The notes below the pieces were generated by a model. It made no database searches. It was not told the origin of the DNA and saw only the letters and a program-made list of their open reading frames with translations. Below, in pieces: positions 7,784 to 17,144 of a stretch of DNA of 64,000 bases. The DNA comes from an uncultured Peptostreptococcaceae bacterium (GTDB taxonomy: Bacteria; Bacillota; Clostridia; Peptostreptococcales; Peptostreptococcaceae), in NCBI GenBank assembly GCA_944383455.1, contig CALWPP010000007.1, positions 1 to 64,000 on the forward strand. The letters are read 5' to 3'. How positions within the stretch are numbered: the stretch's first letter is position 1; the number at the start of each line of letters is the position of its first letter. The position numbers were made by a program, and so were the translations under genes.

Positions 7784-7812
7784 TTGAACAATTTATATTT
7801 ATAATATAAAAT
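7784..7812 (+). promoter_or_regulatory. Candidate promoter of asp23-yloV
   Basis: TTGAAC, 17 bases and TAAAAT. An overlapping alternative is TTGCTT (7771) with TATATT (7794), also 17 bases apart. Which one is used cannot be decided by eye. Confidence 0.45.
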
Positions 7813-7836
7813 CATATATAAGAAAAATTATTATAT

Positions 7837-7864
7837 ACATAATGTAAGTTATATAACATTATGT
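7837..7864. repeat. Inverted repeat upstream of asp23
   Basis: ACATAATGT and ACATTATGT are perfect 9-bp arms separated by 10 bases, between the candidate promoter and the ribosome site. It may be a leader hairpin or an operator. Confidence 0.6.
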
Positions 7865-7899
7865 AAAGATTTAAAATATTTAAACCTAAGGAGGTTAAA

Positions 7900-8250
7900 A
7901 TGAGCATAAAAATATCTAATCAGTATGGAGAGATAGAAATAGATAAGCAAGTTATATCTCAAATAACTTATAAAGCTGCTATGGAAAGTTATGGTCTAGT
8001 TGGGCTTGCTTTTAAGTCAAAGGGTATAGTTGAACTTTTAAAGGGTGAAAATGTATTTAAGGGAGTAGTTATAAACGAACTAGAAGACAATACAATATCA
8101 ATAGAACTTTATGTTATACTTCAATATGGGACAAATATATCAACAGTTGCAAACAATATAATAGATAAGGTAAAATATACAGTAGAAAAGATGACTTCAG
8201 CAAAGGTTAGTAAAATAGACATAAATGTTCAAGGCATTAGAGTAAAGTAA
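7900..8250 (+). CDS. Asp23/Gls24 family envelope-stress protein (YloU type)
   Basis: A 116-aa protein of the Asp23 (DUF322) family, with the typical start INQYGEIEIDKQVI, a central VGLAFKSKG and a C-terminal VNVQGIRVK-like strand. In staphylococci Asp23 is membrane-associated and linked to cell-wall stress; in Bacillus YloU is uncharacterised. It lies 13 bases upstream of the yloV/fakA gene, an arrangement conserved across Firmicutes. An AAGGAGG ribosome site precedes the ATG. Confidence 0.9.
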   Translation: MSIKISNQYGEIEIDKQVISQITYKAAMESYGLVGLAFKSKGIVELLKGENVFKGVVINELEDNTISIELYVILQYGTNISTVANNIIDKVKYTVEKMTSAKVSKIDINVQGIRVK

Positions 8251-8263
8251 TTAGGAGGAAAAA

Positions 8264-9883
8264 ATGACTCAAATTAATGGAAAAAAATTTAAGGAAATGT
8301 TTGTGTCAGGTGCAAACAACCTTCAAAATAATAAAGATTTAGTAGATAAATTAAATGTTTTTCCCGTTCCAGATGGAGATACAGGGACTAATATGTCACT
8401 TACTATATCATATGCAATCAAAGAATTAGAAAAAATAGAAGATTTAGATATAACAAATGTTGGTAAAGCACTTTCAAAAGGTTCTCTAATGGGGGCTAGA
8501 GGAAATTCAGGAGTTATATTATCTCAAATAATAAGAGGTATAGCAAAGTCTGTTGAAGGGAAAGAAGTTCTAACTACAAAAGACTTTGCACTATCTTTAA
8601 GAAATGGGGCAGAAACTGCATATAAAGCTGTTATAAAGCCAATAGAAGGAACAATACTTACAGTTATAAGAGAAAGTGCAGATTATGCAGTTAAGATTTC
8701 AAAGACTGAAAGTGATTTTATAAAGTTTTTAGAAAATGTTATAAAAGAAGCTAATGAAAGTTTAAAAAGAACACCAGAACTTTTAAAAAGTCTAAAAGAA
8801 GCAGGAGTAGTTGATTCTGGAGGTAAAGGTTTAGTTTTAATTTATGAAGGAATGTTAAGTTCTTTAAAAGGTAATTTTATAAATTTATTAGGGTCTTCTC
8901 AAAAAGTAAATGTTGTGTCTAATCAGGGAAGTATTTCAAGCGAAGATATAGAGTTTGGGTACTGTACAGAGTTTATTCTTGAAAGTAATAAGACTGATGA
9001 AATACAAATGAGGGATATAATGCTAAATTATGGAGATAGTTTGGCTATTGTTGGTGATGAAGGAGTAATAAAAGTTCATGTTCACACTAATAATCCTGGA
9101 GAAGTATTACAAGAAGCTTTAAAATTTGGACAATTAATAACTATAAAAATAGAAAATATGAGAGTGCAACATGAAAATATAGTTTTAGAAACTAATGAGG
9201 AAGTAGTTACTTATCAAGAAGAAGAAAAAGAATATGGATTTATTTCAACTTCTATGGGAGAAGGACTTAACAAAATATTTAAAGATTTTGGAGTTGACTA
9301 CATAATAGAAGGTGGTCAAACTATGAACCCAAGTACGGAAGACTTTATAAAAGCTATTAACTCTATTAATGCAAAAAATATATTCATATTCCCAAATAAT
9401 AGTAATATAATAATGGCTGCAAATCAAGCAAAAGAAATAAGTGATAAAAATGTAATTGTAATTGAAACAAAAAATACACCTCAGGCATTAACTGCACTTG
9501 TTAGCTTTAATCCAGAAGCAAATGTTACTGAAAATGAAGAAGCATTTAAAGAAGCTTTACAAATGGTAAAAAGTGGTCAAGTAACTTTTGCAGTTAGAGA
9601 TACTGTAATGAATGATATAGAAGTTAAGGAAGGAAATATAATAGGTATAGCAGAAGGGAAACTTTTATCGGCTGGAGATAGTGTAAACACTGTAACTACT
9701 AATATGATAGAAGAATTAATAGATGAAGATACTTCAATAGTAACACTTTTTTATGGAGAAAACTTAACTGAAGAAGACGCAAGTAATCTTCGTGATGAAT
9801 TAGAAGAAAAATTTGAAGATATAGATATTGAACTTTACTATGGTGGTCAACCACTTTATTATTATTTAGTATCTGTTGAATAA
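8264..9883 (+). CDS. fakA: DAK2-domain protein YloV / fatty acid kinase catalytic subunit FakA
   Basis: FakA phosphorylates exogenous fatty acids held by FakB proteins, feeding them into phospholipid synthesis. The N-terminal DhaL-like kinase domain (about residues 1-200) has DKLNVFPVPDGDTGTNM, with the aspartates that coordinate Mg-ATP, and GARGNSGVILSQI. The middle and C-terminal DAK1-like region (about 220-539) should bind FakB. The length of 539 aa is normal. No fakB is visible in the window. It pairs with the Asp23 gene and is followed by a strong terminator before recG. Confidence 0.92.
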   Translation: MTQINGKKFKEMFVSGANNLQNNKDLVDKLNVFPVPDGDTGTNMSLTISYAIKELEKIEDLDITNVGKALSKGSLMGARGNSGVILSQIIRGIAKSVEGKEVLTTKDFALSLRNGAETAYKAVIKPIEGTILTVIRESADYAVKISKTESDFIKFLENVIKEANESLKRTPELLKSLKEAGVVDSGGKGLVLIYEGMLSSLKGNFINLLGSSQKVNVVSNQGSISSEDIEFGYCTEFILESNKTDEIQMRDIMLNYGDSLAIVGDEGVIKVHVHTNNPGEVLQEALKFGQLITIKIENMRVQHENIVLETNEEVVTYQEEEKEYGFISTSMGEGLNKIFKDFGVDYIIEGGQTMNPSTEDFIKAINSINAKNIFIFPNNSNIIMAANQAKEISDKNVIVIETKNTPQALTALVSFNPEANVTENEEAFKEALQMVKSGQVTFAVRDTVMNDIEVKEGNIIGIAEGKLLSAGDSVNTVTTNMIEELIDEDTSIVTLFYGENLTEEDASNLRDELEEKFEDIDIELYYGGQPLYYYLVSVE

Positions 9884-9886
9884 TAA

Positions 9887-9919
9887 AAAGTCCTGTATTA
9901 ATTTACAGGACTTTATTTT
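9887..9919 (+). terminator. Terminator between yloV/fakA and recG
   Basis: Perfect 11-bp stem AAAGTCCTGTA / TACAGGACTTT with a 6-base loop followed by ATTTTA. It sits only 12 bases before the recG ribosome site, so recG probably depends on read-through or a promoter inside fakA. Confidence 0.85.
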
Positions 9920-9930
9920 AGGTGATTATT

Positions 9931-11979
9931 ATGAATGATATAAAATATATTAAAGGAATAGGAGAAAAAAGAGCTGAAAAACTCAATAAATTAGGTATTT
10001 TTAATCTAAAAGATATGCTTTATTATTTTCCAAGGCAATATGAAGATAGAAGTAATATAAAAAATATATCTAGTCTAGAAAATAATGAAAAGGTAAGTGT
10101 TGTAGGAAAAATAGTTTATATAGAAGAAAATTCACCCAAAAAGGGAATGACAATAACAAAGATTGATATAAAAGATAACACAGGATACTTAAAAGTGGTA
10201 TTTTTTAACCAAAAACATATAGTGAAAGTATTTAAAGTTAATGATACTATATTAGCATTTGGTAAAATAAAAAAAGAAAATAGAAAAATTGAGATGCATC
10301 AAGCTGAGTTAGAAAAAATAAATACAAATTCAAATAAAAATTTAAGTTTATATCCAATTTATCCTCTAACTTATGGGCTAACTAATAAAGAACTAATAAG
10401 CTATTTTAAAAATATTATAGAAAAAAATAATATAAACATAAAAGAATATTTACCAAAAGAAGTCATAAAAAAGTATAACCTTTGTGGGATAAATTATGCT
10501 ATAAAAAACATACATAATCCAGAAAGTAAGGAAGCTTTGAAAATTTCTTTGTATAGGATTATTTTTGAAGAATTTTTTATATTACAGTTAGGACTTTTCT
10601 TATTCAAAGGTGGAAGTGAAAGTAATACTGGAATAAAATTTAAAATAGACAAAAGACTTGAAAAGATAAAGGACTCTCTTTCATTTAAACTTACTAATGC
10701 TCAAAATAAAGCTTTAGAAGAAATTTTAATAGATATGGAAAATGAAAAGCCTATGAATAGATTAGTGCAAGGTGATGTTGGTTCTGGAAAAACTATTGTT
10801 GCACTTTTAGCACTTTCAAATGTGGTATTAAATTCATACCAGGGAGTATTTATGGCTCCAACTGAAATACTAGCAAGGCAACATTATATATCTTTTTGTG
10901 AAGTATTAAAACCATTTAATTTTAATATAGAGTTATTAGTTGGAAGTTTAACTAAAAAGCAAAAAGGAATTATACTTGAAAAATTAAAAAATAATGAAAT
11001 AGATATTTTAATAGGAACTCACGCACTACTTGAAGATGATGTTGAGTTTAATAATTTAGGACTTGTAATAACTGATGAGCAACATAGATTTGGAGTAAGG
11101 CAAAGAAATAAACTATCAAAAAAAGGAGTATCACCAGATATTTTAGTAATGACTGCAACACCAATTCCAAGAACTTTAGCTCTTATTTTGTATGGTGATT
11201 TGGATATATCTATAATTGATGAGCTACCTCCAGGTAGAAAGAAAATAGAAACTATTGCAGTTGATAAATCAAAAAGAGAAAATTTATATAAAACTCTAGT
11301 TAGAAATGAAATACAAAAAGGAAGACAAGTTTATATAGTATGTCCATTAGTTGAAGAAAGTGAAGAAATAAAAGTAAAATCTGCAACAGAGCTTACTTAT
11401 GAACTAAAAGAAAATTATTTTTCAGACTTAAATGTTGATATTTTACACGGTAAAATGAAATCAAAAGAAAAAGATGATATAATGGATAAATTTAAACAAA
11501 AACAAATAGATATATTAGTTTCAACAACAGTTATAGAAGTTGGTGTAAATGTACCTAATGCTAGTTTGATGATAATTGAAAATGCTGAAAGATTTGGACT
11601 TTCTCAACTTCATCAGTTAAGAGGTAGAGTTGGTAGAGGAAGTTATGAATCTTTTTGTGTTTTAATTTATGAATCAAATAGTGAAGTATGTAAAGAGAGA
11701 ATGAAGATAATGCAAGAAACTAATGATGGATTTAAAATATCTGAAAAAGACCTTGAAATAAGAGGTCCTGGAGAATTTTTTGGGACAAAACAACACGGTA
11801 TACCAGAACTTAAAGTTGCAAATATTTTTAAACATATGAAAATATTAAAACTAGCACAACAAGAGACTAGGTATATAATAGAAAAAGACCCTAATTTATT
11901 AAGTTTAGAAAATAAAGATTTAAAACATTATATATTAGATAAATTTGAAACAGTATTAAAAGAAATTTCTCTAAATTAA
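9931..11979 (+). CDS. recG: ATP-dependent DNA helicase RecG
   Basis: RecG remodels stalled replication forks and branch-migrates Holliday junctions. The N-terminal wedge/OB region (about 1-230) is followed by two helicase lobes. Walker A GDVGSGKT is at residues 281-288, then DEQHRFGVRQ (the DExH box), TATPIPRTLAL, and the C-terminal QLRGRVGRG and RGPGEFFGTKQ motifs. I chose ATG 9931 because the in-frame GTG at 9922 lies within the AGGTGATT ribosome site. The 682-aa length is standard. Confidence 0.96.
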   Translation: MNDIKYIKGIGEKRAEKLNKLGIFNLKDMLYYFPRQYEDRSNIKNISSLENNEKVSVVGKIVYIEENSPKKGMTITKIDIKDNTGYLKVVFFNQKHIVKVFKVNDTILAFGKIKKENRKIEMHQAELEKINTNSNKNLSLYPIYPLTYGLTNKELISYFKNIIEKNNINIKEYLPKEVIKKYNLCGINYAIKNIHNPESKEALKISLYRIIFEEFFILQLGLFLFKGGSESNTGIKFKIDKRLEKIKDSLSFKLTNAQNKALEEILIDMENEKPMNRLVQGDVGSGKTIVALLALSNVVLNSYQGVFMAPTEILARQHYISFCEVLKPFNFNIELLVGSLTKKQKGIILEKLKNNEIDILIGTHALLEDDVEFNNLGLVITDEQHRFGVRQRNKLSKKGVSPDILVMTATPIPRTLALILYGDLDISIIDELPPGRKKIETIAVDKSKRENLYKTLVRNEIQKGRQVYIVCPLVEESEEIKVKSATELTYELKENYFSDLNVDILHGKMKSKEKDDIMDKFKQKQIDILVSTTVIEVGVNVPNASLMIIENAERFGLSQLHQLRGRVGRGSYESFCVLIYESNSEVCKERMKIMQETNDGFKISEKDLEIRGPGEFFGTKQHGIPELKVANIFKHMKILKLAQQETRYIIEKDPNLLSLENKDLKHYILDKFETVLKEISLN

Positions 11980-12016
11980 TAAAAATTTGTGATAAAATAA
12001 ATTAGAGGTGATAATT

Positions 12017-12580
12017 TTGAGAGTAATATCAGGTAAAGCTAGAGGATTAAAACTTGATTCGCCAAAAAATAATGATGTAAGACCGACAACAGATAGAGTA
12101 AAAGAATCTTTATTTAATATAATAAATTCATACATAATAGATAGTGAAGTTCTTGATTTATTTGCAGGTACTGGCTCTTTAGGTATTGAATGTTTATCAA
12201 GAGGTGCTAGAAGTTGTGTTTTTGTTGATTTAAAAAAAGAAAGTTTAGATATAGTTAAATCAAATATAAAAAAAGCAAGAGTTGAAGATAAAAGTATAGT
12301 TTTAAAAGATGATTTTAAAAACGCTATAAATTCATTAAAAATTAAGAATAAGACTTTTGATATAATTTTTATGGACCCACCATATTATGAAAATTTGTTT
12401 GAAGACTGTTTATTATCTATTTCAAAAAACAATATTCTAAAAGAAGATGGTATAATAGTTGTAGAACACGATACTAAAGAAATTTTAAATGAAAATATAA
12501 ATGACTTAGAAAAGTTTAGATATAAAAAATATGGAAATACTACTTTGTCATTTTATAGAATTGGAGAAAGTAATGAGTAA
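12017..12580 (+). CDS. rsmD: 16S rRNA (guanine966-N2)-methyltransferase RsmD
   Basis: RsmD methylates G966 of 16S rRNA using S-adenosylmethionine. The TTG at 12017 gives the typical family start MRVISGKARGLKL; the in-frame GTG at 12008 is part of the GAGGTG ribosome site. Motif I is DLFAGTGSLGIE and the catalytic DPPY box is present (MDPPYYEN). 187 aa is the usual length. coaD overlaps the 3' end by 8 bases, a pairing common in Firmicutes. Confidence 0.95.
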   Translation: MRVISGKARGLKLDSPKNNDVRPTTDRVKESLFNIINSYIIDSEVLDLFAGTGSLGIECLSRGARSCVFVDLKKESLDIVKSNIKKARVEDKSIVLKDDFKNAINSLKIKNKTFDIIFMDPPYYENLFEDCLLSISKNNILKEDGIIVVEHDTKEILNENINDLEKFRYKKYGNTTLSFYRIGESNE

Positions 12581-13061
12581 AAAAGCTATATTTGCAGGGA
12601 GTTTTGACCCTATAACTAATGGTCATTTAGATATAATTTTAAGAGCATCTAAACTTTTTGATGAGCTTTATGTTGGAGTATTAAATAATCCAAACAAAAA
12701 ATGCCTTTTTACATTTGATGAAAGAAAAGACTTAATAAAAAATTGTACAAGTAGTATAAATAATATAAAAATAGTCAGTTTTGATGGACTTTTGGTTAAT
12801 TATTGTAATAAAAATGATATAAAGTTTTTAGTAAGAGGAGTTAGAAATGGTCTTGATATAGATTATGAGCTTCAAATGGCACATATGAATAGAGAACTTT
12901 GCGAAGAAATAGAAACTATAATTTTTCCAACAAAAAACGAGTACTCTTTTATTAGTTCTTCATTAGTTAAGGAAGTTTTGATGTTTGATGGGGAAATAAA
13001 AAATTTAGTTCCAAAAATTGTGTTAGATAGATTAAGTCAAAAAATAAACGGAGGAAACTAA
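12573..13061 (+). CDS. coaD: Phosphopantetheine adenylyltransferase
   Basis: CoaD makes dephospho-CoA from 4'-phosphopantetheine and ATP, the penultimate step of CoA synthesis; coaE at 31.6 kb does the last step. ATG 12573 has a GGAGAAAG site and gives the family start followed by AIFAGSFDPITNGHLD (the nucleotidyltransferase TxGH motif). RGVRNGLDIDYE and the ISSSLVKE signature are also present. At 162 aa it is full length. An upstream in-frame ATG (12531) lies inside rsmD and would add 14 unrelated residues. Confidence 0.96.
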   Translation: MSKKAIFAGSFDPITNGHLDIILRASKLFDELYVGVLNNPNKKCLFTFDERKDLIKNCTSSINNIKIVSFDGLLVNYCNKNDIKFLVRGVRNGLDIDYELQMAHMNRELCEEIETIIFPTKNEYSFISSSLVKEVLMFDGEIKNLVPKIVLDRLSQKINGGN

Positions 13062-13063
13062 AA

Positions 13064-13582
13064 ATGTATGTTGATTTAGAAGTGGTTGATATGATAGAAG
13101 AATTAGAATACATTATTCAAAATGCATCTAATATTCCTTTTTCACAAAAAAAAAGTATAGATAAAGATGAAGTGATTGATCTAATAAAAAGTATAAAAGC
13201 ATCTTTACCAGATGAATTAAAGCAAGCATCTTGGGTTACAAAAGAGAGAAACAAAATTTTGGGGGAAGCAAAAGAAGAAGCTGAAAAATTAATTCATCAA
13301 GCAAAACTTGAGTCTGAAAGATTAAAAGAAGAATACGAGTATAGTATGGATAGGATAACTAAAAATTCAGAACAAATAGTAGAACAATACATAGAAAGTA
13401 GTGAACCTATGTTAAAGGCTAAAGAAAGAGCTGACTTAACTATACAAAGAGCCGAAAAAATAGCAAAAGAAATAAAGCAAGGTTCTATAATTTATGCAGA
13501 AGACGTTTTAATTTCAGTTGAAGAGCATTTAAAGTCTATATTAAATGAAGTAGAAAGAAATAGAATGGAGCTTAGTGAATAA
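13064..13582 (+). CDS. Coiled-coil protein downstream of coaD
   Basis: A 172-aa, charged, mostly helical protein with no membrane segment. The central part (about residues 60-150) is a long coiled coil rich in Ala, Glu and Lys, similar in composition to stator-type or DivIVA-like proteins. Such genes commonly follow coaD in clostridia, but I cannot assign a function. The ATG has a GGAGG site two bases after coaD, so it is cotranscribed with coaD. A terminator follows the stop. Confidence 0.75.
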   Translation: MYVDLEVVDMIEELEYIIQNASNIPFSQKKSIDKDEVIDLIKSIKASLPDELKQASWVTKERNKILGEAKEEAEKLIHQAKLESERLKEEYEYSMDRITKNSEQIVEQYIESSEPMLKAKERADLTIQRAEKIAKEIKQGSIIYAEDVLISVEEHLKSILNEVERNRMELSE

Positions 13583-13610
13583 GGCTATATATATTATAGC
13601 CTTATTCTAT
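13581..13610. terminator. Bidirectional terminator between the coaD operon and yfcE
   Basis: AAGGCTATA / TATAGCCTT is a perfect 9-bp stem that overlaps the stop codons of the two convergent genes and runs into T-rich sequence on the + strand. Confidence 0.75.
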
Positions 13611-14162
13611 TTCTATTATATTTCCTGTGTTTATATCTATAAAATTAAAATTCATATCAATTTCTTCATCAGTTTGATTTATTTCAATTATGCCAACTGA
13701 ATGAGTACCATCTTTTGGTAAAGTTGTACTTCCAGGGTTCATAACTACTAAATTTTCATCTAAAAAAAGTTCTTTTATATGAGTATGTCCAAATATTAAA
13801 ATATCTCCATTCATTTTTTTAGCTTTTTCAATCATTTCTTCTTTTGTATCTATGTATCCGTGAGTAAGTATTATTCTTGTTTCTCCAAACTGACTAACAA
13901 CGTATGAATTTTGAATTGGATGATTTAAAACCATTTGGTCAACATCACTATCACAGTTACCTTTTGCTATTATTAAGTTTTCAAGTTTATTTAATTTTTC
14001 AAAAAGTTCTTGAGGATTATAGCCTTCAGTTATTGGATTTCTTGGTCCGTGATTTAAAATATCCCCTCCGTGAAGTAAAACATCACAATCTTTAAGATAA
14101 TTCATAGCTTTTTCAAAATAAACTACATTTCCGTGAGTATCACTCATAACTCCTATTTTCAT
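13602..14162 (-). CDS. yfcE: Metallophosphoesterase of the YfcE type
   Basis: A 186-aa calcineurin-like phosphodiesterase with all metal-binding blocks: MSDTHGN, LLHGGDILNHGP, AKGNCDSD, LTHGY and FGHTH, followed by NPGSTT. E. coli YfcE hydrolyses phosphodiesters such as bis-pNPP in vitro; the natural substrate is not known. A GGAG ribosome site precedes the start. It is a single gene, convergent with the coaD operon and divergent from the rluD-type gene. Confidence 0.9.
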   Translation of the reverse strand: MKIGVMSDTHGNVVYFEKAMNYLKDCDVLLHGGDILNHGPRNPITEGYNPQELFEKLNKLENLIIAKGNCDSDVDQMVLNHPIQNSYVVSQFGETRIILTHGYIDTKEEMIEKAKKMNGDILIFGHTHIKELFLDENLVVMNPGSTTLPKDGTHSVGIIEINQTDEEIDMNFNFIDINTGNIIEIE

Positions 14163-14345
14163 AAAAATTCTCCTTAAATTATATTTTTAGTTATTATACC
14201 ATATTTTACATAAATTAATAATGTCGTTTAAATAGTATCTATTTATTTATACACATAGCCAGTAGTATTTTGATAAATTTAAAATATAGAAGCTAGATTA
14301 AGTACTACAATAAGTATATAATAGATAATGAAAGTAGGTGTTATT

Positions 14346-15248
14346 TTGTTTAAGAAAGAAAATCAAAGGTACGATTTAATCTCATACACTAGCGAAGAAG
14401 ACTCTACACTTAAGGAAATTTTACTTAATAAATTAAATTTTTCTGTAAGGTCTATTTCAAAAATGAAAAGAGAACAATCAGTTTTTGTAAATAAAGAATT
14501 TAAAAAACCAAGTACAAATATAAAAAAAGGTGATTTAATAGAAGTTAAGATAGATGAAGAAATGGCAAGTTTTACTCCTTGTGACTTAAATTTAGAGATA
14601 ATTTATGATGATTTTGATTTAATAATAGTAAATAAGCCACCATTTATGGTAGTTCATCCTACTAAAAGTCATAGTGATAATACTATTGCAAATGGTGTTA
14701 CAGATTATATTCTAAAAAATAATGAAAAAGTAAAGATAAGATTTGTAAATAGGCTTGATATGAATACATCAGGGCTTTTAATTGTTGCAAAAAATGCATA
14801 TGCACATCACACTTTATCAGTAGATATGAGTTTAGATAAAATTGAAAAAACTTATATTACTGTTGTTAAGGGAATAGTAAAAGAAGATTTTGGCACTATA
14901 AATAAACCAATTTATAGACCAACTGAAGATAGTATAAAAAGAATAGTTGATGAAAGAGGTCAAGAATCAATTACTCATTATGAAGTTTTAGAAAGGCTAA
15001 ATGATGCAACAGTTTTAAAGATAAGGCTTGAAACTGGAAGAACTCATCAAATAAGGGTACATATGAATTATATAGGTCATTCAATTATAGGAGATGAACT
15101 TTATGGAGAGTTTGATGAGAGCTTAATAAATAGACAAGCACTTCACGCTTATAGCTTAAAATTTCATCAACCAAGAACTAAAGAAGTTTTAGAATTTAAA
15201 TCAAAACTTCCAGATGATATAAAAAATCTAATTGAAAAACTAAGATAA
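14346..15248 (+). CDS. RluD-type pseudouridine synthase
   Basis: The 300-aa enzyme has an N-terminal S4 RNA-binding domain (about residues 10-75). The catalytic domain contains the RLDMNTSGLL motif with its aspartate nucleophile, and ETGRTHQIRVHM near the C-terminus. It modifies uridines in 23S rRNA or tRNA; family members differ in target, so RluD is named as type only. I chose TTG 14346 because AGGTG lies five bases upstream, a pattern repeated at rsmD and obg, while the upstream ATG 14328 has no ribosome site. Confidence 0.88.
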   Translation: MFKKENQRYDLISYTSEEDSTLKEILLNKLNFSVRSISKMKREQSVFVNKEFKKPSTNIKKGDLIEVKIDEEMASFTPCDLNLEIIYDDFDLIIVNKPPFMVVHPTKSHSDNTIANGVTDYILKNNEKVKIRFVNRLDMNTSGLLIVAKNAYAHHTLSVDMSLDKIEKTYITVVKGIVKEDFGTINKPIYRPTEDSIKRIVDERGQESITHYEVLERLNDATVLKIRLETGRTHQIRVHMNYIGHSIIGDELYGEFDESLINRQALHAYSLKFHQPRTKEVLEFKSKLPDDIKNLIEKLR

Positions 15249-15262
15249 AAGGGGTAGAATTT

Positions 15263-16261
15263 ATGATAATACATAAGTTTATAATTCATATACTTGATAA
15301 AAATAATGATGTTCCTATTTTAAATGACTTTGAGGGAAAGATTAACTTAGAAGTTGATAAATTTGTACAAAAATCTATCAAAAAGGTATTAAATGATGAT
15401 GATTTAAGAAAAGCAACCTTTAATAATTATAATGATAATACTATTAAAAACTGTGTTGAACAAATTATTTATGATGATAAAACATTTGTTGAAAACTCAA
15501 AAGAAATAGCATCTTTTTTGTTTGAAATAATGAAAATAAATGAAGAACTTACTTCTTGTGATTTAGCAATTTGCCTTTACTCTGATAAGGACGAAAAAAA
15601 TGTAGCAATATTAAAACTTGATTATAAAAAATTATACACACATTCTATTGAATTTATTGATGATAAATTTAATATTCAAATGATTACAAACCAAATAGGA
15701 ATACAAGAAACATCAAGAATAAAACAAGGTGCAATAATTGGGATAAGTGGTGTAAATGATGAGTATCATTTAAGAGTAATAGATAAAGACTCTGAAAAGT
15801 TAGAAAATGAAGGAAAATTTATATCTGAGTTTTTAGATATTAAAAAAGTTGATGATGATAAATATAAGACAAAACTATTTAAAAATGTTACCGAAGTTTG
15901 GATAAATAATAAATTAAGCTCTGATATGAAAATGGCAGAAGAAGTAAGGAGTAGTTTAAATTATTCATTAAAAGAAAAAGAGAGTATAGATGTTGATAAA
16001 TTTATAAATGATAATATTTTTGATAAAGACTTAAAAGAAAGCTTTAAAGAACATATAGAAGATAAAGGGATTCGTGATGAATTTATAATTGATAAAAAAT
16101 GGGTTGATAAAAAGCTTAAAAAAAGGACTATAAAAACAGATAATGGATTTGAAATAAAATCTGATTTATCAAATTTTGAAGACGCTATGAAATATAGTAT
16201 AAGAAAAAATGATAACGGAAGTTTTGATATAGTTATAAAAAATATAAGCTTTTTTGAATAA
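15263..16261 (+). CDS. Nucleoid-associated protein of the NdpA/YejK family
   Basis: A 332-aa soluble protein with the NdpA (37-kDa nucleoid-associated protein) layout: an N-terminal strand IIHKFIIHILDKN, an acidic central region, a GIIIGISG-like core and a lysine-rich C-terminal half. E. coli YejK is found on the nucleoid, but its molecular role is unclear. It follows the pseudouridine synthase by 14 bases with a GGGG ribosome site and ends at a strong terminator. A role in chromosome organisation is inferred from family only. Confidence 0.8.
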   Translation: MIIHKFIIHILDKNNDVPILNDFEGKINLEVDKFVQKSIKKVLNDDDLRKATFNNYNDNTIKNCVEQIIYDDKTFVENSKEIASFLFEIMKINEELTSCDLAICLYSDKDEKNVAILKLDYKKLYTHSIEFIDDKFNIQMITNQIGIQETSRIKQGAIIGISGVNDEYHLRVIDKDSEKLENEGKFISEFLDIKKVDDDKYKTKLFKNVTEVWINNKLSSDMKMAEEVRSSLNYSLKEKESIDVDKFINDNIFDKDLKESFKEHIEDKGIRDEFIIDKKWVDKKLKKRTIKTDNGFEIKSDLSNFEDAMKYSIRKNDNGSFDIVIKNISFFE

Positions 16262-16273
16262 TAATAAAAATAT

Positions 16274-16304
16274 AAGGAGTATGGTAGTACCATACTCCTT
16301 TTTT
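16274..16304. terminator. Bidirectional terminator between the NdpA-type gene and acpP
   Basis: AAGGAGTATGG / CCATACTCCTT is a perfect 11-bp stem with a 5-base loop and a T-run on the + strand. It lies between convergent genes. Confidence 0.85.
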
Positions 16305-16307
16305 GAA

Positions 16308-16535
16308 TTATTTATTTTGTTCTATGTATTTACATATATCTCCAACTGTTTTAAAGTTTTGAGCTTCTTCATCTGGTATTTCTATACCAAATTCATCTTC
16401 AAGAGCCATAACAACTTCAACTGCATCTAAAGAATCGGCTTCTAAATCATCAGCTAAGCTAGTATCTAAAGTTATAGAATCAACATCATCTATGCAAAGT
16501 TGTTCAGCTAATAAAGTTCTAACTTTTTCAAACAT
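16308..16535 (-). CDS. acpP: Acyl carrier protein
   Basis: The 75-aa acidic protein carries growing fatty acyl chains on phosphopantetheine. The attachment serine is Ser35 in the [14 protein letters not shown] motif. It stands alone rather than in a fab operon, which is not visible in the window. An AGGAGG site precedes the start. A short perfect palindrome (16561-16574) lies in its upstream region. Confidence 0.97.
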   Translation of the reverse strand: MFEKVRTLLAEQLCIDDVDSITLDTSLADDLEADSLDAVEVVMALEDEFGIEIPDEEAQNFKTVGDICKYIEQNK

Positions 16536-16560
16536 TGAAAAGACCTCCTAAAAAACATTA

Positions 16561-16574
16561 TCGTAAAGTTACGA
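16561..16574. promoter_or_regulatory. 14-bp palindrome upstream of acpP
   Basis: TCGTAA-AG-TTACGA, perfect 6-bp arms, between the acpP start and a candidate reverse-strand promoter (TTGAAA, 17 bases, TAAACT). It could be an operator or a small leader hairpin. It does not match the FapR site as I know it. Confidence 0.4.
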
Positions 16575-16692
16575 TTTGAGTATAGTTTAATATAATATCA
16601 ATAAATTTTCAATAGAAAACCAATAAAAAGTAATAAAATATAATACTTAGAATAAAAATTAAATATACAAAACAAAAGAGGGAGAAAGTTTT

Positions 16693-17118
16693 ATGAAATA
16701 CATAGGATTTATAATTTCATCATTAAGTGTAGTTTTTATAATATTAATAAATTTATATTATAATATTATTACATTAGATATAAAGATGATTGAAAATTAT
16801 GTTTTAGAATCAAATATAATTTTTGATGACTTATTTAAAAATAATGAAAACGTGTTTAAAAATAAAGAAGAATATATAAATAGACTAACTAGAATAAAAA
16901 ATGGTATTCAAAGTGCTAAAACTTCTTTTTTGACTAATGATTACAAAAAATACAGAGTGCTATCTTTAGAAAACCTAGAAAATACAATAGTTAAAAATAA
17001 TAATAAGTATTTAACTAAAGTTGATAAGTATAATAAATTGTCAGAAAAAGAGTTAAATGATTTGTTAATTAAAAACATATTTAAGGTAACTAATATAAAA
17101 TTTAAATCATATTATTGA
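16693..17118 (+). CDS. Unknown protein with N-terminal membrane anchor
   Basis: The 141-aa protein starts with one hydrophobic helix (about residues 4-28), then a Lys/Asn/Glu-rich, mostly helical region. It is probably anchored in the membrane with the C-terminal part outside. I do not recognise the family. A GGGAGAAAG ribosome site supports the ATG. It is followed within 30 bases by the first of five two-helix microproteins, so it may belong to the same unit. No enzyme motif is visible. Confidence 0.65.
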   Translation: MKYIGFIISSLSVVFIILINLYYNIITLDIKMIENYVLESNIIFDDLFKNNENVFKNKEEYINRLTRIKNGIQSAKTSFLTNDYKKYRVLSLENLENTIVKNNNKYLTKVDKYNKLSEKELNDLLIKNIFKVTNIKFKSYY

Positions 17119-17144
17119 TAAAAAGTATTATTGGGGTGATTAAA

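Noticed and set aside
9922..9930. GTG 9922 as recG start (and similar GTG codons at 12008, 53741, 47653)
   Set aside because: These GTG codons fall within the AGGTG ribosome sites or lie upstream of them; the next ATG or TTG with correct spacing gives the family N-terminus.
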